Shown here: piece after piece, positions 1 through 6,283 of the stretch
How positions within the stretch are numbered: the first letter of the stretch is position 1
Layout: every line of letters starts with the position of its first letter
Source: B16-G9 sp964400655
GTDB lineage: Bacteria; Bacteroidota; Bacteroidia; Bacteroidales; F082
Reading direction: 5' to 3'
Assembly (NCBI GenBank): GCA_964400655.1
Contig: CAYNVN010000039.1
Coordinates: 1-11,779 of the forward strand
DNA length: 11,779 bases
The notes under the pieces: generated by a model
The model's input: the letters and a program-made list of their open reading frames with translations, nothing else
The model's database searches: none
What the model was told of the DNA's origin: nothing
Position numbers and translations under genes: made by a program

Positions 1-782
1 CCCGTATCGTCCATATCCAGTTTGCCTTTAAAAATATCGGTGTTGGGTTTATGGCCGATGGCTACAAAAAATCCTTCAATGTCGATTTTGAACTCTTCAC
101 CGGTTTTGTTGTTGAATAAAACCGCTCCGTTGAGAGCTTTGGTAAAACCTTTTACCTCGCCAACAATTTCTTTAACTTCGGTATTCCAAAGTACTTCGAT
201 GTTGGGGGTGTTCAGCACCTTGTTTTGCATGGCTTTTGAGGCACGCAGCTCATCGCGGCGGTGAATCAGGTAAACCTTGTTACAAAGGTTGGCCAGATAG
301 GTGGCCTCTTCGGCAGCGGTATCTCCACCGCCTACAACGGCAACATCTTTACCTTTGTAGAAAAATCCGTCGCAGGTGGCACAGGCCGAAACCCCTCCGC
401 CTTTGAATTTTTCTTCCGACTCAAGGCCGAGATATTTAGCCGTGGCACCGGTAGCAATAATGACAGTTTCTGCCAATAATTCATTGCCGTCATCAATTTT
501 TACCTTGAAAGGACGTTGTGTGGTATCAATTTCGGTAGCAACTCCCCAGCGGATATCGGCACCAAAACGTTCGGCCTGTTTTTTAAACTGCTCCATCATG
601 GCAGGGCCGTCAATTCCTTCGGGATAACCCGGAAAGTTTTCAACTTCGGTGGTGGTGGTTAACTGTCCGCCCGGCTCCATACCCTGATAAACAATGGGCT
701 TCAGGTCGGCACGCGATGCGTAAATGGCAGCGGTATATCCGGCAGGCCCGGAACCAATAATCAAACATTTTGTATTTTCCAT
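1..782 (-). CDS. trxB: Thioredoxin reductase, 3' end cut by window edge
   Basis: This flavoprotein passes electrons from NADPH through FAD and a redox-active disulfide to thioredoxin in the cytoplasm. About 260 codons are present of a family length near 310-320; the C-terminus lies beyond base 1. Reading from the ATG at 782, residues 8-15 (IIGSGPAG) form the FAD-binding Rossmann motif, EPGGQL follows at 36-41, and the redox centre CATC is at 134-137 inside SACATCDGFF. The NADPH-binding GGGDTAAEEA is at 151-160 and the HRRDELRAS motif at 174-182 selects NADPH. GHKPNT at 243-248 belongs to the returning FAD domain. Motif order is that of low-molecular-weight bacterial TrxB and no residue looks missing. 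The start is the only Met before the Rossmann motif. It stands alone and is divergent from the lipoprotein gene at 1036. Confidence 0.96.
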   Translation of the reverse strand, partial: MENTKCLIIGSGPAGYTAAIYASRADLKPIVYQGMEPGGQLTTTTEVENFPGYPEGIDGPAMMEQFKKQAERFGADIRWGVATEIDTTQRPFKVKIDDGNELLAETVIIATGATAKYLGLESEEKFKGGGVSACATCDGFFYKGKDVAVVGGGDTAAEEATYLANLCNKVYLIHRRDELRASKAMQNKVLNTPNIEVLWNTEVKEIVGEVKGFTKALNGAVLFNNKTGEEFKIDIEGFFVAIGHKPNTDIFKGKLDMDDT

Positions 783-841
783 ATCAATATTTATTTGTTG
801 TTTTCTTTTATTATTGACAGCCTGTTTTGCGAAACAGGTTG

Positions 842-875
842 CAAAAGTCATAAAAATCCTTCTAATAAGTTAGAA
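842..875 (-). promoter_or_regulatory. Putative trxB promoter with a 16-bp dyad
   Basis: On the minus strand, bases 849-842 read GACTTTTG, one mismatch from the Bacteroidota -7 box TAnnTTTG. About ten bases upstream is a perfect inverted repeat, TTCTAA-TAAG-TTAGAA (860-875), placed where the -33 element would be. No TTG element is visible. The position suggests an operator for a dimeric regulator, but no factor can be named. A separate 7-bp hairpin, CCTGTTT/AAACAGG, lies at 821-838, between this box and the trxB start, and would fall at the very 5' end of the mRNA. Confidence 0.4.
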
Positions 876-1009
876 TGATTATCAATAAAAATGCCACGAA
901 CATAAAAACAAAAAGTATGACACAATGGCAAACGTTAATATATGAAGTGTTGACGGTTATCCGGGCAACCGTAAGGTATTAAAAGTATCGGGTTAAACGC
1001 AGGGTTTGT

Positions 1010-1017
1010 TACCTTTG
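1010..1017 (+). promoter_or_regulatory. -7 promoter box for the lipoprotein gene
   Basis: TACCTTTG matches the TAnnTTTG consensus exactly and lies 18 bases before the ATG at 1036, giving a leader of only about ten bases. No TTG element is seen about 20 bases upstream. A 6-bp inverted repeat, ACGGTT/AACCGT (953-958 and 967-972), lies 38 bases upstream and could be an activator site or chance. Confidence 0.5.
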
Positions 1018-1035
1018 CAAAAAATTAGTTGTGTT

Positions 1036-1413
1036 ATGAAATATTTTTTAAAGATATTGTTACTGTTTACACTGGTTCTGGGGCAGGCGTGTTCTTCGTC
1101 GAACAAAACTGCTTCCGGTAAAAAGGTGTATTCTGACGAGCAGATTGAAACGGATGCTTATGCCAAGGCAAATTTAGATTGTACGTACAGGCTGGCCCAG
1201 CTTGATGCCATCGCCCATCCGAAAGACAAACAGCTTGACGGAAAAGCATATAAACTGGTGATGCAAAAACGTGATTTTGAAAAGATGATTAAATCGCGTT
1301 ACTTTAAAGATTCGGTTTACAAACACAAGTATCAAAATTATTATAAAAAAGCAAAGGGATTCTTTAAATCGTGCCGGCAATTGGATGTCATAGAAAATCC
1401 GCCAAAGAAATAA
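1036..1413 (+). CDS. Small predicted lipoprotein of unknown function
   Basis: The product is 125 residues and I do not recognise a family. A Lys-containing start (MKYFLK) is followed by a hydrophobic stretch to about residue 14 and then LGQAC, a plausible but non-canonical lipobox (Gly, not Leu, at -3) with the acylated Cys at about 18. The mature part begins SSSNK, with no acidic surface-export tag. The rest is polar, Lys-rich and probably helical, with a Tyr/Lys-rich stretch (RYFKDSVYKHKYQNYYKK) and two further cysteines (in LDCTYR and FKSCRQ) that could pair in the periplasm. ATG 1036 was chosen because an upstream in-frame TTG at 1006 would place the promoter box inside the coding region. 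It is monocistronic; the tRNA promoter follows directly. Confidence 0.72.
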   Translation: MKYFLKILLLFTLVLGQACSSSNKTASGKKVYSDEQIETDAYAKANLDCTYRLAQLDAIAHPKDKQLDGKAYKLVMQKRDFEKMIKSRYFKDSVYKHKYQNYYKKAKGFFKSCRQLDVIENPPKK

Positions 1414-1423
1414 TCATAAAAAC

Positions 1424-1453
1424 TTGAATTAAATATTTTTTTGTGTAATTTTG
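1424..1453 (+). promoter_or_regulatory. Bacteroidota-type promoter of the tRNA-Pro unit
   Basis: TTG at 1424-1426, a 19-base spacer, then TAATTTTG at 1446-1453. Both the -33 and -7 elements and their spacing fit the primary sigma factor consensus of this phylum, the best promoter match in the window. The predicted start is near 1460, just before the broken tRNA copy at 1465. No other box is seen before the intact tRNA at 1590. Confidence 0.72.
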
Positions 1454-1476
1454 CCCTCCCAAATCGGGGTGTGGTG

Positions 1477-1496
1477 CTCCCGAAAGCTTTCGGGAG
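1477..1496. repeat. Perfect 20-bp palindrome in the pseudo-tRNA D loop
   Basis: The core TCCCGAAAGCTTTCGGGA (1478-1495) is fully self-complementary and is extended by C1477 and G1496. It replaces four bases of the D loop. Short GC-capped palindromes of this type are scattered through many Bacteroidota genomes (general recollection, not checked). Confidence 0.85.
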
Positions 1497-1536
1497 GCTA
1501 GCATGCTTGCATGGGGTGCAAGTGGTCGCAGGTTCG

Positions 1537-1554
1537 TTCCGAATGCTTTCGGAA
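1537..1554. repeat. 18-nt palindrome-like element in the pseudo-tRNA T arm
   Basis: TTCCGAATGCTTTCGGAA folds as a 7-bp stem (TTCCGAA/TTCGGAA) with loop TGCT. It matches the D-loop element at 15 of 18 positions and has the same length, so the two belong to one repeat family. Confidence 0.82.
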
Positions 1555-1589
1555 GCCACTCCCGGGGGAAAGAAGAAGTTCATTATTTA

Positions 1590-1663
1590 CGGGGTGTGGT
1601 GCAGTTGGCTAGCATGCTTGCATGGGGTGCAAGTGGTCGCAGGTTCGAGTCCTGCCACTCCGA
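1590..1663 (+). tRNA. tRNA-Pro, anticodon GGG
   Basis: It folds completely: acceptor CGGGGTG (1590-1596) with CACTCCG (1656-1662, one G-T), D stem GTGC/GCAT, anticodon stem CTTGC/GCAAG with loop ATGGGGT and anticodon GGG at 1624-1626, variable loop TGGTC, and T stem GCAGG/CCTGC with loop TTCGAGT. The discriminator A1663 is the one expected for bacterial tRNA-Pro. The next bases are CCG, so CCA is not encoded and must be added by the nucleotidyltransferase. It reads the proline codons CCC and CCU. It has no promoter box of its own and is probably transcribed from 1424-1453 through the pseudo-tRNA, then matured by RNase P, ending at the terminator at 1670-1705. Confidence 0.95.
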
Positions 1664-1669
1664 CCGGTT

Positions 1670-1705
1670 AAAAGCTCTGGAACGTAGTCGTTTCAGGGCT
1701 TTTTT
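1670..1705 (+). terminator. Rho-independent terminator of the tRNA unit
   Basis: A 14-bp stem (AAAGCTCTGGAACG at 1671-1684 with CGTTTCAGGGCTTT at 1689-1702, two wobbles), a TAGT loop and six T at 1700-1705. Read on the minus strand it is followed by TTTT, so it may also end the LysE-gene transcript. Confidence 0.9.
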
Positions 1706-1725
1706 ATTTCAGGGTTAAAGCATTT

Positions 1726-2373
1726 TTAAGCACCGATAACTACCAGCAGGGTTTTAACAATTAAATAAACGCCAAAGCCGAATAGTCCGATACCCGCCAG
1801 TTTGTTTACAGCCATTAAAAAACGGTCGTTAACAATATTTTTAACTTTATGAGAGATGAATACCTTTGTAAGGTCTGTGGTGAAAATGGTGAGTAAGGTG
1901 GCCGAGAAAAAGAGGATAAGGCTGGTAAGATTGGCTTTAAACGGGGCCGCCACACCCATTACAATACCTGCCCAAAACAACCATATAAACGGATTGGCAA
2001 CATTCAGCAGAAATCCTTTAAAGGGATATATGGCCGGATGCGGATTTTTTATGTCCAGCTCTTTTTTCTCTTCACCGGGTGTACGCATTGATCTTTTTCT
2101 GAAAATATAGATGCCGAATACAATGATAACAAAACCTCCGACAAAGCCCATTATTTCAGAATTTTCGCTGCTTTCAATAATGCTTGCCGCCCCGATTAGT
2201 GTAAGGATAACCATAAGCGAATCGCTTAAAAATACACCGAAAGCCATTAACGCACCCCTAAAAGGGCCACGGTAAATAGCGGTTTGTATAATGGCAAAAA
2301 ACGCAGGCCCGAACCCAAAGAAAAAACCGATGGATAACCCTAACAAAATACCTTTTACAATTATTGCCAACAT
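1726..2373 (-). CDS. LysE/RhtB-family amino-acid exporter
   Basis: This 215-residue inner-membrane protein matches the LysE translocator superfamily (amino-acid and metabolite efflux) in length and layout. Predicted membrane segments are at about 3-24, 38-62, 73-92, 120-142, 148-168 and 187-212. The family signature near the first loop is visible: GPAFFAIIQTAIYRG at about 22-36, then a Gly/Ala-rich helix ending in FLSD at 48-51. NPFIWLFWAGI at 127-137 is the conserved Asn-Pro element in helix 4. The loop at 93-118 is charged and cytoplasmic. The substrate cannot be read from sequence. The ATG lies two bases after the stop of the GH3-like gene, so the two are co-transcribed and probably translationally coupled. 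The hairpin at 1670-1705 may close the operon. Confidence 0.88.
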   Translation of the reverse strand: MLAIIVKGILLGLSIGFFFGFGPAFFAIIQTAIYRGPFRGALMAFGVFLSDSLMVILTLIGAASIIESSENSEIMGFVGGFVIIVFGIYIFRKRSMRTPGEEKKELDIKNPHPAIYPFKGFLLNVANPFIWLFWAGIVMGVAAPFKANLTSLILFFSATLLTIFTTDLTKVFISHKVKNIVNDRFLMAVNKLAGIGLFGFGVYLIVKTLLVVIGA

Positions 2374-2375
2374 TA

Positions 2376-3263
2376 CTAATCCGTTTTTATTTTACCGGTT
2401 ATCTTAAACAACAGTTTTTCCTTATCGGTAAATGCTATCACATATCCTGTTAAGTATCGCCATGCTCCCGAGTTGTTGGTTATGATGATCAGGTATTCGG
2501 CATTTTCCTCTGTTTCGTTGATTGATAACGTGGCGTTGGGTACACCCCGAATCTTTTTTCCGCCGGAGGAATTACTAAAAGGAATAAATTCATAATAGAG
2601 CCCGTTGTTAACAATTAATTGAAATTCGGAATCTTTATCTTTAATACCGGAGCCAACCCAGCCAGCCTCCGTTAAAAAGAATCCTCTGTTTTCATGTTTG
2701 TCGTCGGAACAGAACAGATTATGAAAACAGCAGTGGTATTTTAACGGTTTGTGATGGGAAATAATTCCCGGCAATGTTCCGCTGTAATAGGTTTTGTTGT
2801 AGTCGGGTTTAAGCAACGCTTTGTCGAAATGCGTTGACGTATTATTATCCGAAACCGATAAATGTTGTTTTCCTGTAATACAAAGCGAGCGTATTATGGC
2901 CCTTGATACGGGTATATATTTTCCCGTAGGTTTGTTGTCGTTTCCTTTTGTGAGAAAATATTTTTGTTTTCCCGGCCATGTTACATAGGTTTCGCCATTC
3001 AACAGGCGGTACCACCATCTTATATACATTTCGCGATAAGCATGAACGGGTACTGTTTTTTTAAACTGTGCGGTAAAATCGTCGGAATCCAGCAACTGTG
3101 TAAAACGATAATGCTCGCCAAAAGCCGTAAATTTTGCACGTCGCATCAGGTGCCGTAATACCTTTTTTTGGACAGCATCTGCCTCAATTGCAGCATAAAC
3201 CCTTGTCTTACCTGTTACCGGTAAGCAGATGGTTTTTTTCGCTATCTTTTTCATAAAAGGCAT
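2376..3263 (-). CDS. Truncated, degenerate GH3-family acyl-adenylase-like protein
   Basis: The N-terminus (about 31-120) follows the pattern of bacterial GH3 (auxin-responsive promoter family) proteins: VQKKVLRHLMRRAKFTAFG, DDFTAQFKKTVPVHAY, LNGETYVTWPGKQKYF and KYIPVS. The end (about 194-290) matches the later GH3 region: GFFLTEAGW, NNGLYYEFIPF, LIIITNNSGAWRYLTG and FKITGK. GH3 enzymes adenylate a carboxylate and join it to an amino acid and are near 500 residues; this one has 295. The SSGTT-type phosphate loop reads TKGNDNKPTGK, the middle is mostly missing, the Asp after WRYxxG is Tyr (WRYLTGY), and it ends directly after ITGK without the C-terminal lid. I infer it cannot adenylate: either a decaying gene or a repurposed fold. 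A second Met at 3254 is possible. It heads an operon with the LysE exporter. Confidence 0.72.
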   Translation of the reverse strand: MPFMKKIAKKTICLPVTGKTRVYAAIEADAVQKKVLRHLMRRAKFTAFGEHYRFTQLLDSDDFTAQFKKTVPVHAYREMYIRWWYRLLNGETYVTWPGKQKYFLTKGNDNKPTGKYIPVSRAIIRSLCITGKQHLSVSDNNTSTHFDKALLKPDYNKTYYSGTLPGIISHHKPLKYHCCFHNLFCSDDKHENRGFFLTEAGWVGSGIKDKDSEFQLIVNNGLYYEFIPFSNSSGGKKIRGVPNATLSINETEENAEYLIIITNNSGAWRYLTGYVIAFTDKEKLLFKITGKIKTD

Positions 3264-3328
3264 AACAGCTTTTTAAAAGTTGTAAATGTAAGAAAATAGA
3301 GAGAGCAACAGACTAAATTAATTTGTGT

Positions 3329-3365
3329 AAAAAAAATACCGGCAACACAATTGTGGTGCCGGTAT
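3329..3365 (-). terminator. Rho-independent terminator of pgk
   Basis: On the minus strand the 9-bp stem ATACCGGCA/TGCCGGTAT (arms 3357-3365 and 3336-3344) encloses a further self-complementary CACAATTGTG and is followed by eight T (plus-strand A run 3329-3336). It lies 12 bases past the pgk stop and separates pgk from the GH3/LysE operon. Confidence 0.9.
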
Positions 3366-3377
3366 GTGGAAGTGTAT

Positions 3378-4568
3378 CTATTTTTCAATGGCTGCGATTC
3401 CCGGAAGTTCTTTTCCTTCGATGTACTCCAGCATGGCACCGCCGCCTGTTGAAACATAGCTTACTTTATCCTGTAAATTGTATTTGTTTACGGCTGCTAC
3501 CGAATCGCCGCCGCCAACCAGCGAAAAAGCACCTTTTTTTGTTGCATTAACCAGTGCCATGGCCACAGCTACGGTTCCTTTCGAGAAGTTGTCCATTTCA
3601 AAAACACCCATCGGTCCGTTCCATAGCAGCGTAGAGGAGTTTTCGATAACCTCCGAAAAAGTTTTTTCCGTTTCGGGGCCGATATCAAGTCCCATCCATC
3701 CGTCGGGAATTTCGGAGGCTTTTACAATTTGTGTATTGGCATCGTTATCAAATTTATCGGCTGCCACCGTGTCAACCGGCAGGTAGATGTTTACGCCCAG
3801 TTCATCGGCTTTTACAATCGCCTGTCGTGCCGTTTCAATTAAATCGTCTTCCACCAGCGAGCCGCCCACTTTTCCGCCGAGGGCTTTTATGAAAGTAAAC
3901 ATCATGCCGCCGCCGATAATCAGGTTGTCAACTTTATCGAGCAGGTTGTTGATAATCTCTATCTTGCCCGAAACTTTGGCTCCGCCCAAAATAGCCGTAA
4001 ACGGACTTTCGCCCTCTTTTAATACTTTTTCAAGGCTTTTTATTTCGCCGGCCATAACATAGCCGAACATTTTATCGTCAGGGAAAAACTTAGCAATTAC
4101 CGCCGTTGAAGCGTGCGCGCGGTGTGCCGTTCCAAAGGCATCGTTTACATAGGCATCGGCAAGTTCCGAAAGTTTTTTGGCAAATGCCTCGTCACCTTTG
4201 GTTTCCTCTTTATAAAACCTCAGGTTTTCCAGCAACAAAACCTCTCCCGGTTTTAAAGCTGCCGCTTTTTCTTTGGCCTGCCGGCCGATGCAGTCGTTAG
4301 CAAACTGAACCGCTGTTCCCAGTTTTTCCGACAGATGATTTATTAAATGTTTTAGCGAAAACTTATCTTCCGGCCCTGTTTTGGGTCTTCCGAGATGCGA
4401 CATCAAAATAACGGCACCACCCTCTTTTCTGATTTTCTGAATGGTGGGTATGGCAGCACGGATGCGTGTATCGTCGGTTATTTCAAATTTATCGTTTAAC
4501 GGAACATTAAAGTCAACCCTTACGATGACCTTTTTGCCGTGAAAGTCGTAGTTATCAATTGTTTTCAT
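3378..4568 (-). CDS. pgk: Phosphoglycerate kinase
   Basis: The enzyme converts 1,3-bisphosphoglycerate and ADP to 3-phosphoglycerate and ATP in glycolysis and works in reverse in gluconeogenesis. At 396 residues it is full length. The N-terminal substrate domain shows RVDFNVPLN at 17-25, the SHLGRPKT motif, ENLRFYKEE and the AHASTAVI segment. The C-terminal nucleotide domain shows ILGGAKVSGKI, LIIGGGMMFTF, DIGPETEKTF, WNGPMGVFE at 316-324, the GGGDSVAAV loop at 352-360 and the closing STGGGAMLEYIEGKELPGI at about 373-391. All key segments are intact. The start is fixed by the MKTIDNYDFHGKKVIVRVDF beginning. It is a single-gene unit with its own -7 box upstream and a hairpin terminator downstream; no other glycolytic gene is adjacent. 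Confidence 0.98.
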   Translation of the reverse strand: MKTIDNYDFHGKKVIVRVDFNVPLNDKFEITDDTRIRAAIPTIQKIRKEGGAVILMSHLGRPKTGPEDKFSLKHLINHLSEKLGTAVQFANDCIGRQAKEKAAALKPGEVLLLENLRFYKEETKGDEAFAKKLSELADAYVNDAFGTAHRAHASTAVIAKFFPDDKMFGYVMAGEIKSLEKVLKEGESPFTAILGGAKVSGKIEIINNLLDKVDNLIIGGGMMFTFIKALGGKVGGSLVEDDLIETARQAIVKADELGVNIYLPVDTVAADKFDNDANTQIVKASEIPDGWMGLDIGPETEKTFSEVIENSSTLLWNGPMGVFEMDNFSKGTVAVAMALVNATKKGAFSLVGGGDSVAAVNKYNLQDKVSYVSTGGGAMLEYIEGKELPGIAAIEK

Positions 4569-4596
4569 GATTTGATTGTTTATATTTTATTTTATA

Positions 4597-4604
4597 CAAA
4601 AATA
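4597..4604 (-). promoter_or_regulatory. -7 promoter box for pgk
   Basis: The minus strand reads TATTTTTG, an exact TAnnTTTG match, 28 bases before the pgk ATG (leader about 22 bases). The -33 region reads GTGCATT rather than TTG. The divergent gene at 4687 has only a poorly spaced candidate, TATTTTTTG (4636-4644, three bases instead of two between TA and TTTG). Confidence 0.55.
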
Positions 4605-4686
4605 GTAAATAGCTGCTTTTAATGCACATTAATAATATTTTTTGTTTGGAGGCCGATTTTTCAATAATATTGTAAAAAAATATTTT

Positions 4687-6204
4687 ATGCTTAAACATCT
4701 GCTTCTTCTTTTATTTGGTATGGTAGCGGTGTCGCTACAGGCGCAAACATTTCATGATATTCAGGCCGGATTGACGGGTGTTAGCGAAAGTACCAGTAAC
4801 TGGATTGATTATGACGACGACGGAGACCTCGATGTAATGGTTACCGGCGAGTTTTATACAAAATCGGGACATTATATTAAAACAAAGTTTTACCGGAACG
4901 ACCGGCACGATCGTTTTACTAAAATAAACACTCCTGTTGTTGATGTTTTTCGAGGCGACTTCGACTGGGCCGATTATGATTTGGACGGCGATTTGGACCT
5001 TTTTATAACGGGAGAGGACCCTGCCGGCAAATACATTGCAAAGTTGTACAGAAATAACAACCGAACATCCGCTTTTTCGCCGGTTTTTACCGGTATTCCG
5101 GGGGTTGTTGACGGAAGTGTGGATTGGGGCGATTTTGACGGTGACGGTGATGATGATTTGCTGATTACGGGAAAAACCGCTAAAGGGTTGATAAGCAGGA
5201 TTTACCAAAATGATCGTAATAACAGGTTCTCCCTTGTGAAAACGGATTTTCCGGGATTGCATTTCGGAACAGGAAAATTTGCCGATTACGACAATGATGG
5301 CGATTTGGATGTTATTTTAAGCGGAACCACCGAAAAAGGCCTGATAGTTACCGAAATTTTTAAAAACAGCAAAGGCAAATTTATTAAAACCAAAATGGGC
5401 CTGATGCCGTTAAAACTCAGCGACATTGCCTGGGGCGATTATGATAACGACGGCGACGAGGATTTTGTGATAAATGGCGAAAGTGCCGACGGCAAATTTC
5501 AAACAAGGTTGTACAATAACAATGATAACCTTTACTTTACAATGGTCTATCCCCATTTTGCCGCGGTTCGTTCGGGATCGGTTGACTGGGGCGACTTTGA
5601 CCATGACGGCGACCTGGACCTGTTGCTCACCGGTGAAGCATACAACGGCCCTGTTTCAATTATTTACCGAAACGACAGAAAGGGTGTTTTTACCGATATT
5701 CATGCGCAGTTAATAGGTTTGTACATGAGCGACGGCCATTTTGGCGATTACGATAACGACGGCGATTTGGATGTGATCATTTCGGGGATGTCGTTGAACT
5801 ATCAATTTATCAGCCGTATATACCGGAACGATCCGGTTATAAAAAAAGATACGGCAAAAAAGGTAAAGGCAAACAGTATTTATGACAGTAAATATTACAA
5901 TTACGAGCGGCCTGAGAAAATTTACTTCTTTGTTTACTCTTCGGGGTATTTTGATATGGACGGCGATGGTAAAAAAGAATACAGTGCTTTTGTGAGTACC
6001 ATTAAAAAGCCTGTAAAACAGTACGAAATGGAACAGGCATTCAGAGATTATATCATTAAGAACTATCCCCAGTGGCCGTTAATCGATCAGGGAAATATTA
6101 TTCAAAACGGGTTTGTGAAACTTAAAGATGCCCAACAGTCGAGGAAAAGAATCATTAATGAGTATAAGAACAAAAAGTTCAAAGTTTATACCGTTGACTG
6201 GTAA
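4687..6204 (+). CDS. Secreted seven-repeat FG-GAP/VCBS propeller protein
   Basis: The product is 505 residues with a signal peptide (MLKHLLLLLFGMVAVSLQA, likely cut before QT at 20). Seven repeats of about 51-55 residues carry a DxDxDGDxD calcium loop followed by a strand of the LDLLLTGE type; the loops start at residues 41, 96, 149, 200, 251, 303 and 354. Seven such units are what one closed seven-bladed beta-propeller of the integrin-alpha/FG-GAP type needs. After a Lys-rich linker (about 383-400), a C-terminal region of about 100 residues holds an eighth, divergent loop (DMDGDGKKE at 423) in different sequence context and is not recognised. No Por-type sorting tail, lipobox or enzyme domain is seen. 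ATG 4687 is chosen because the signal peptide begins there. The role is unknown; calcium-stabilised binding in the periplasm or outside is inferred. Confidence 0.88.
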   Translation: MLKHLLLLLFGMVAVSLQAQTFHDIQAGLTGVSESTSNWIDYDDDGDLDVMVTGEFYTKSGHYIKTKFYRNDRHDRFTKINTPVVDVFRGDFDWADYDLDGDLDLFITGEDPAGKYIAKLYRNNNRTSAFSPVFTGIPGVVDGSVDWGDFDGDGDDDLLITGKTAKGLISRIYQNDRNNRFSLVKTDFPGLHFGTGKFADYDNDGDLDVILSGTTEKGLIVTEIFKNSKGKFIKTKMGLMPLKLSDIAWGDYDNDGDEDFVINGESADGKFQTRLYNNNDNLYFTMVYPHFAAVRSGSVDWGDFDHDGDLDLLLTGEAYNGPVSIIYRNDRKGVFTDIHAQLIGLYMSDGHFGDYDNDGDLDVIISGMSLNYQFISRIYRNDPVIKKDTAKKVKANSIYDSKYYNYERPEKIYFFVYSSGYFDMDGDGKKEYSAFVSTIKKPVKQYEMEQAFRDYIIKNYPQWPLIDQGNIIQNGFVKLKDAQQSRKRIINEYKNKKFKVYTVDW

Positions 6205-6248
6205 AATTAAAGTTCACGGTTTGTAAACCGTGAACTTTAATTTTTTTT
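6204..6248. terminator. Strong terminator, probably bidirectional
   Basis: A perfect 16-bp stem (6204-6219 with 6228-6243), TTTGTAAA loop and eight T at 6241-6248. It overlaps the stop codon of the FG-GAP gene. On the minus strand the same hairpin is followed by TTTTACC, so it can also end the two-component operon converging from the right. Confidence 0.92.
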
Positions 6249-6283
6249 CGGGAAATTGTGTTTTTATTCGGGCAAATCGACCG

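Larger units (their letters stand above)
1465..1563 (+). pseudogene. Broken tRNA-Pro copy with two palindrome replacements
   Basis: This is a tandem copy of the tRNA at 1590. Bases 1465-1477 equal 1590-1602 (13/13), 1496-1536 equal 1607-1647 (41/41), and 1555-1562 equal 1654-1661 (8/8). The anticodon arm CTTGC-ATGGGGT-GCAAG is intact, so the anticodon would also be GGG. The D loop has AGTT replaced by an 18-nt palindrome (1478-1495). The T arm has AGTCCT replaced by a related 18-nt near-palindrome (1537-1554), which removes part of the T loop and the first three bases of the 3' T-stem strand. The first acceptor pair is also lost (C opposite C). It should not be a substrate for normal maturation or translation, and I call it a pseudo-tRNA. 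It remains possible that it acts as a structured leader. Confidence 0.85.

Noticed and set aside
1006..1035. TTG start extending the lipoprotein by ten residues
   Set aside because: It would put the TACCTTTG promoter box inside the gene and bury the signal peptide behind extra residues.
1441..1671. Open frames over the tRNA region that translate to repeated SWLACLHGVQVVAGS-like peptides
   Set aside because: They are the conceptual translation of the pseudo-tRNA and tRNA-Pro; the apparent protein repeat is the tRNA duplication.
4642..4686. TTG start extending the FG-GAP protein by fifteen residues
   Set aside because: The standard signal peptide starts at ATG 4687; the extension (FGGRFFNNIVKKYF) spoils it.
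4735..5262. A 175-codon antisense open frame inside the FG-GAP gene
   Set aside because: It mirrors the repetitive Asp/Gly codons on the other strand, has no promoter and overlaps a clear gene.
5836..6204. Type IX secretion C-terminal signal on the FG-GAP protein
   Set aside because: The C-terminus (KKFKVYTVDW) lacks the expected beta-rich sorting domain and terminal basic motif.
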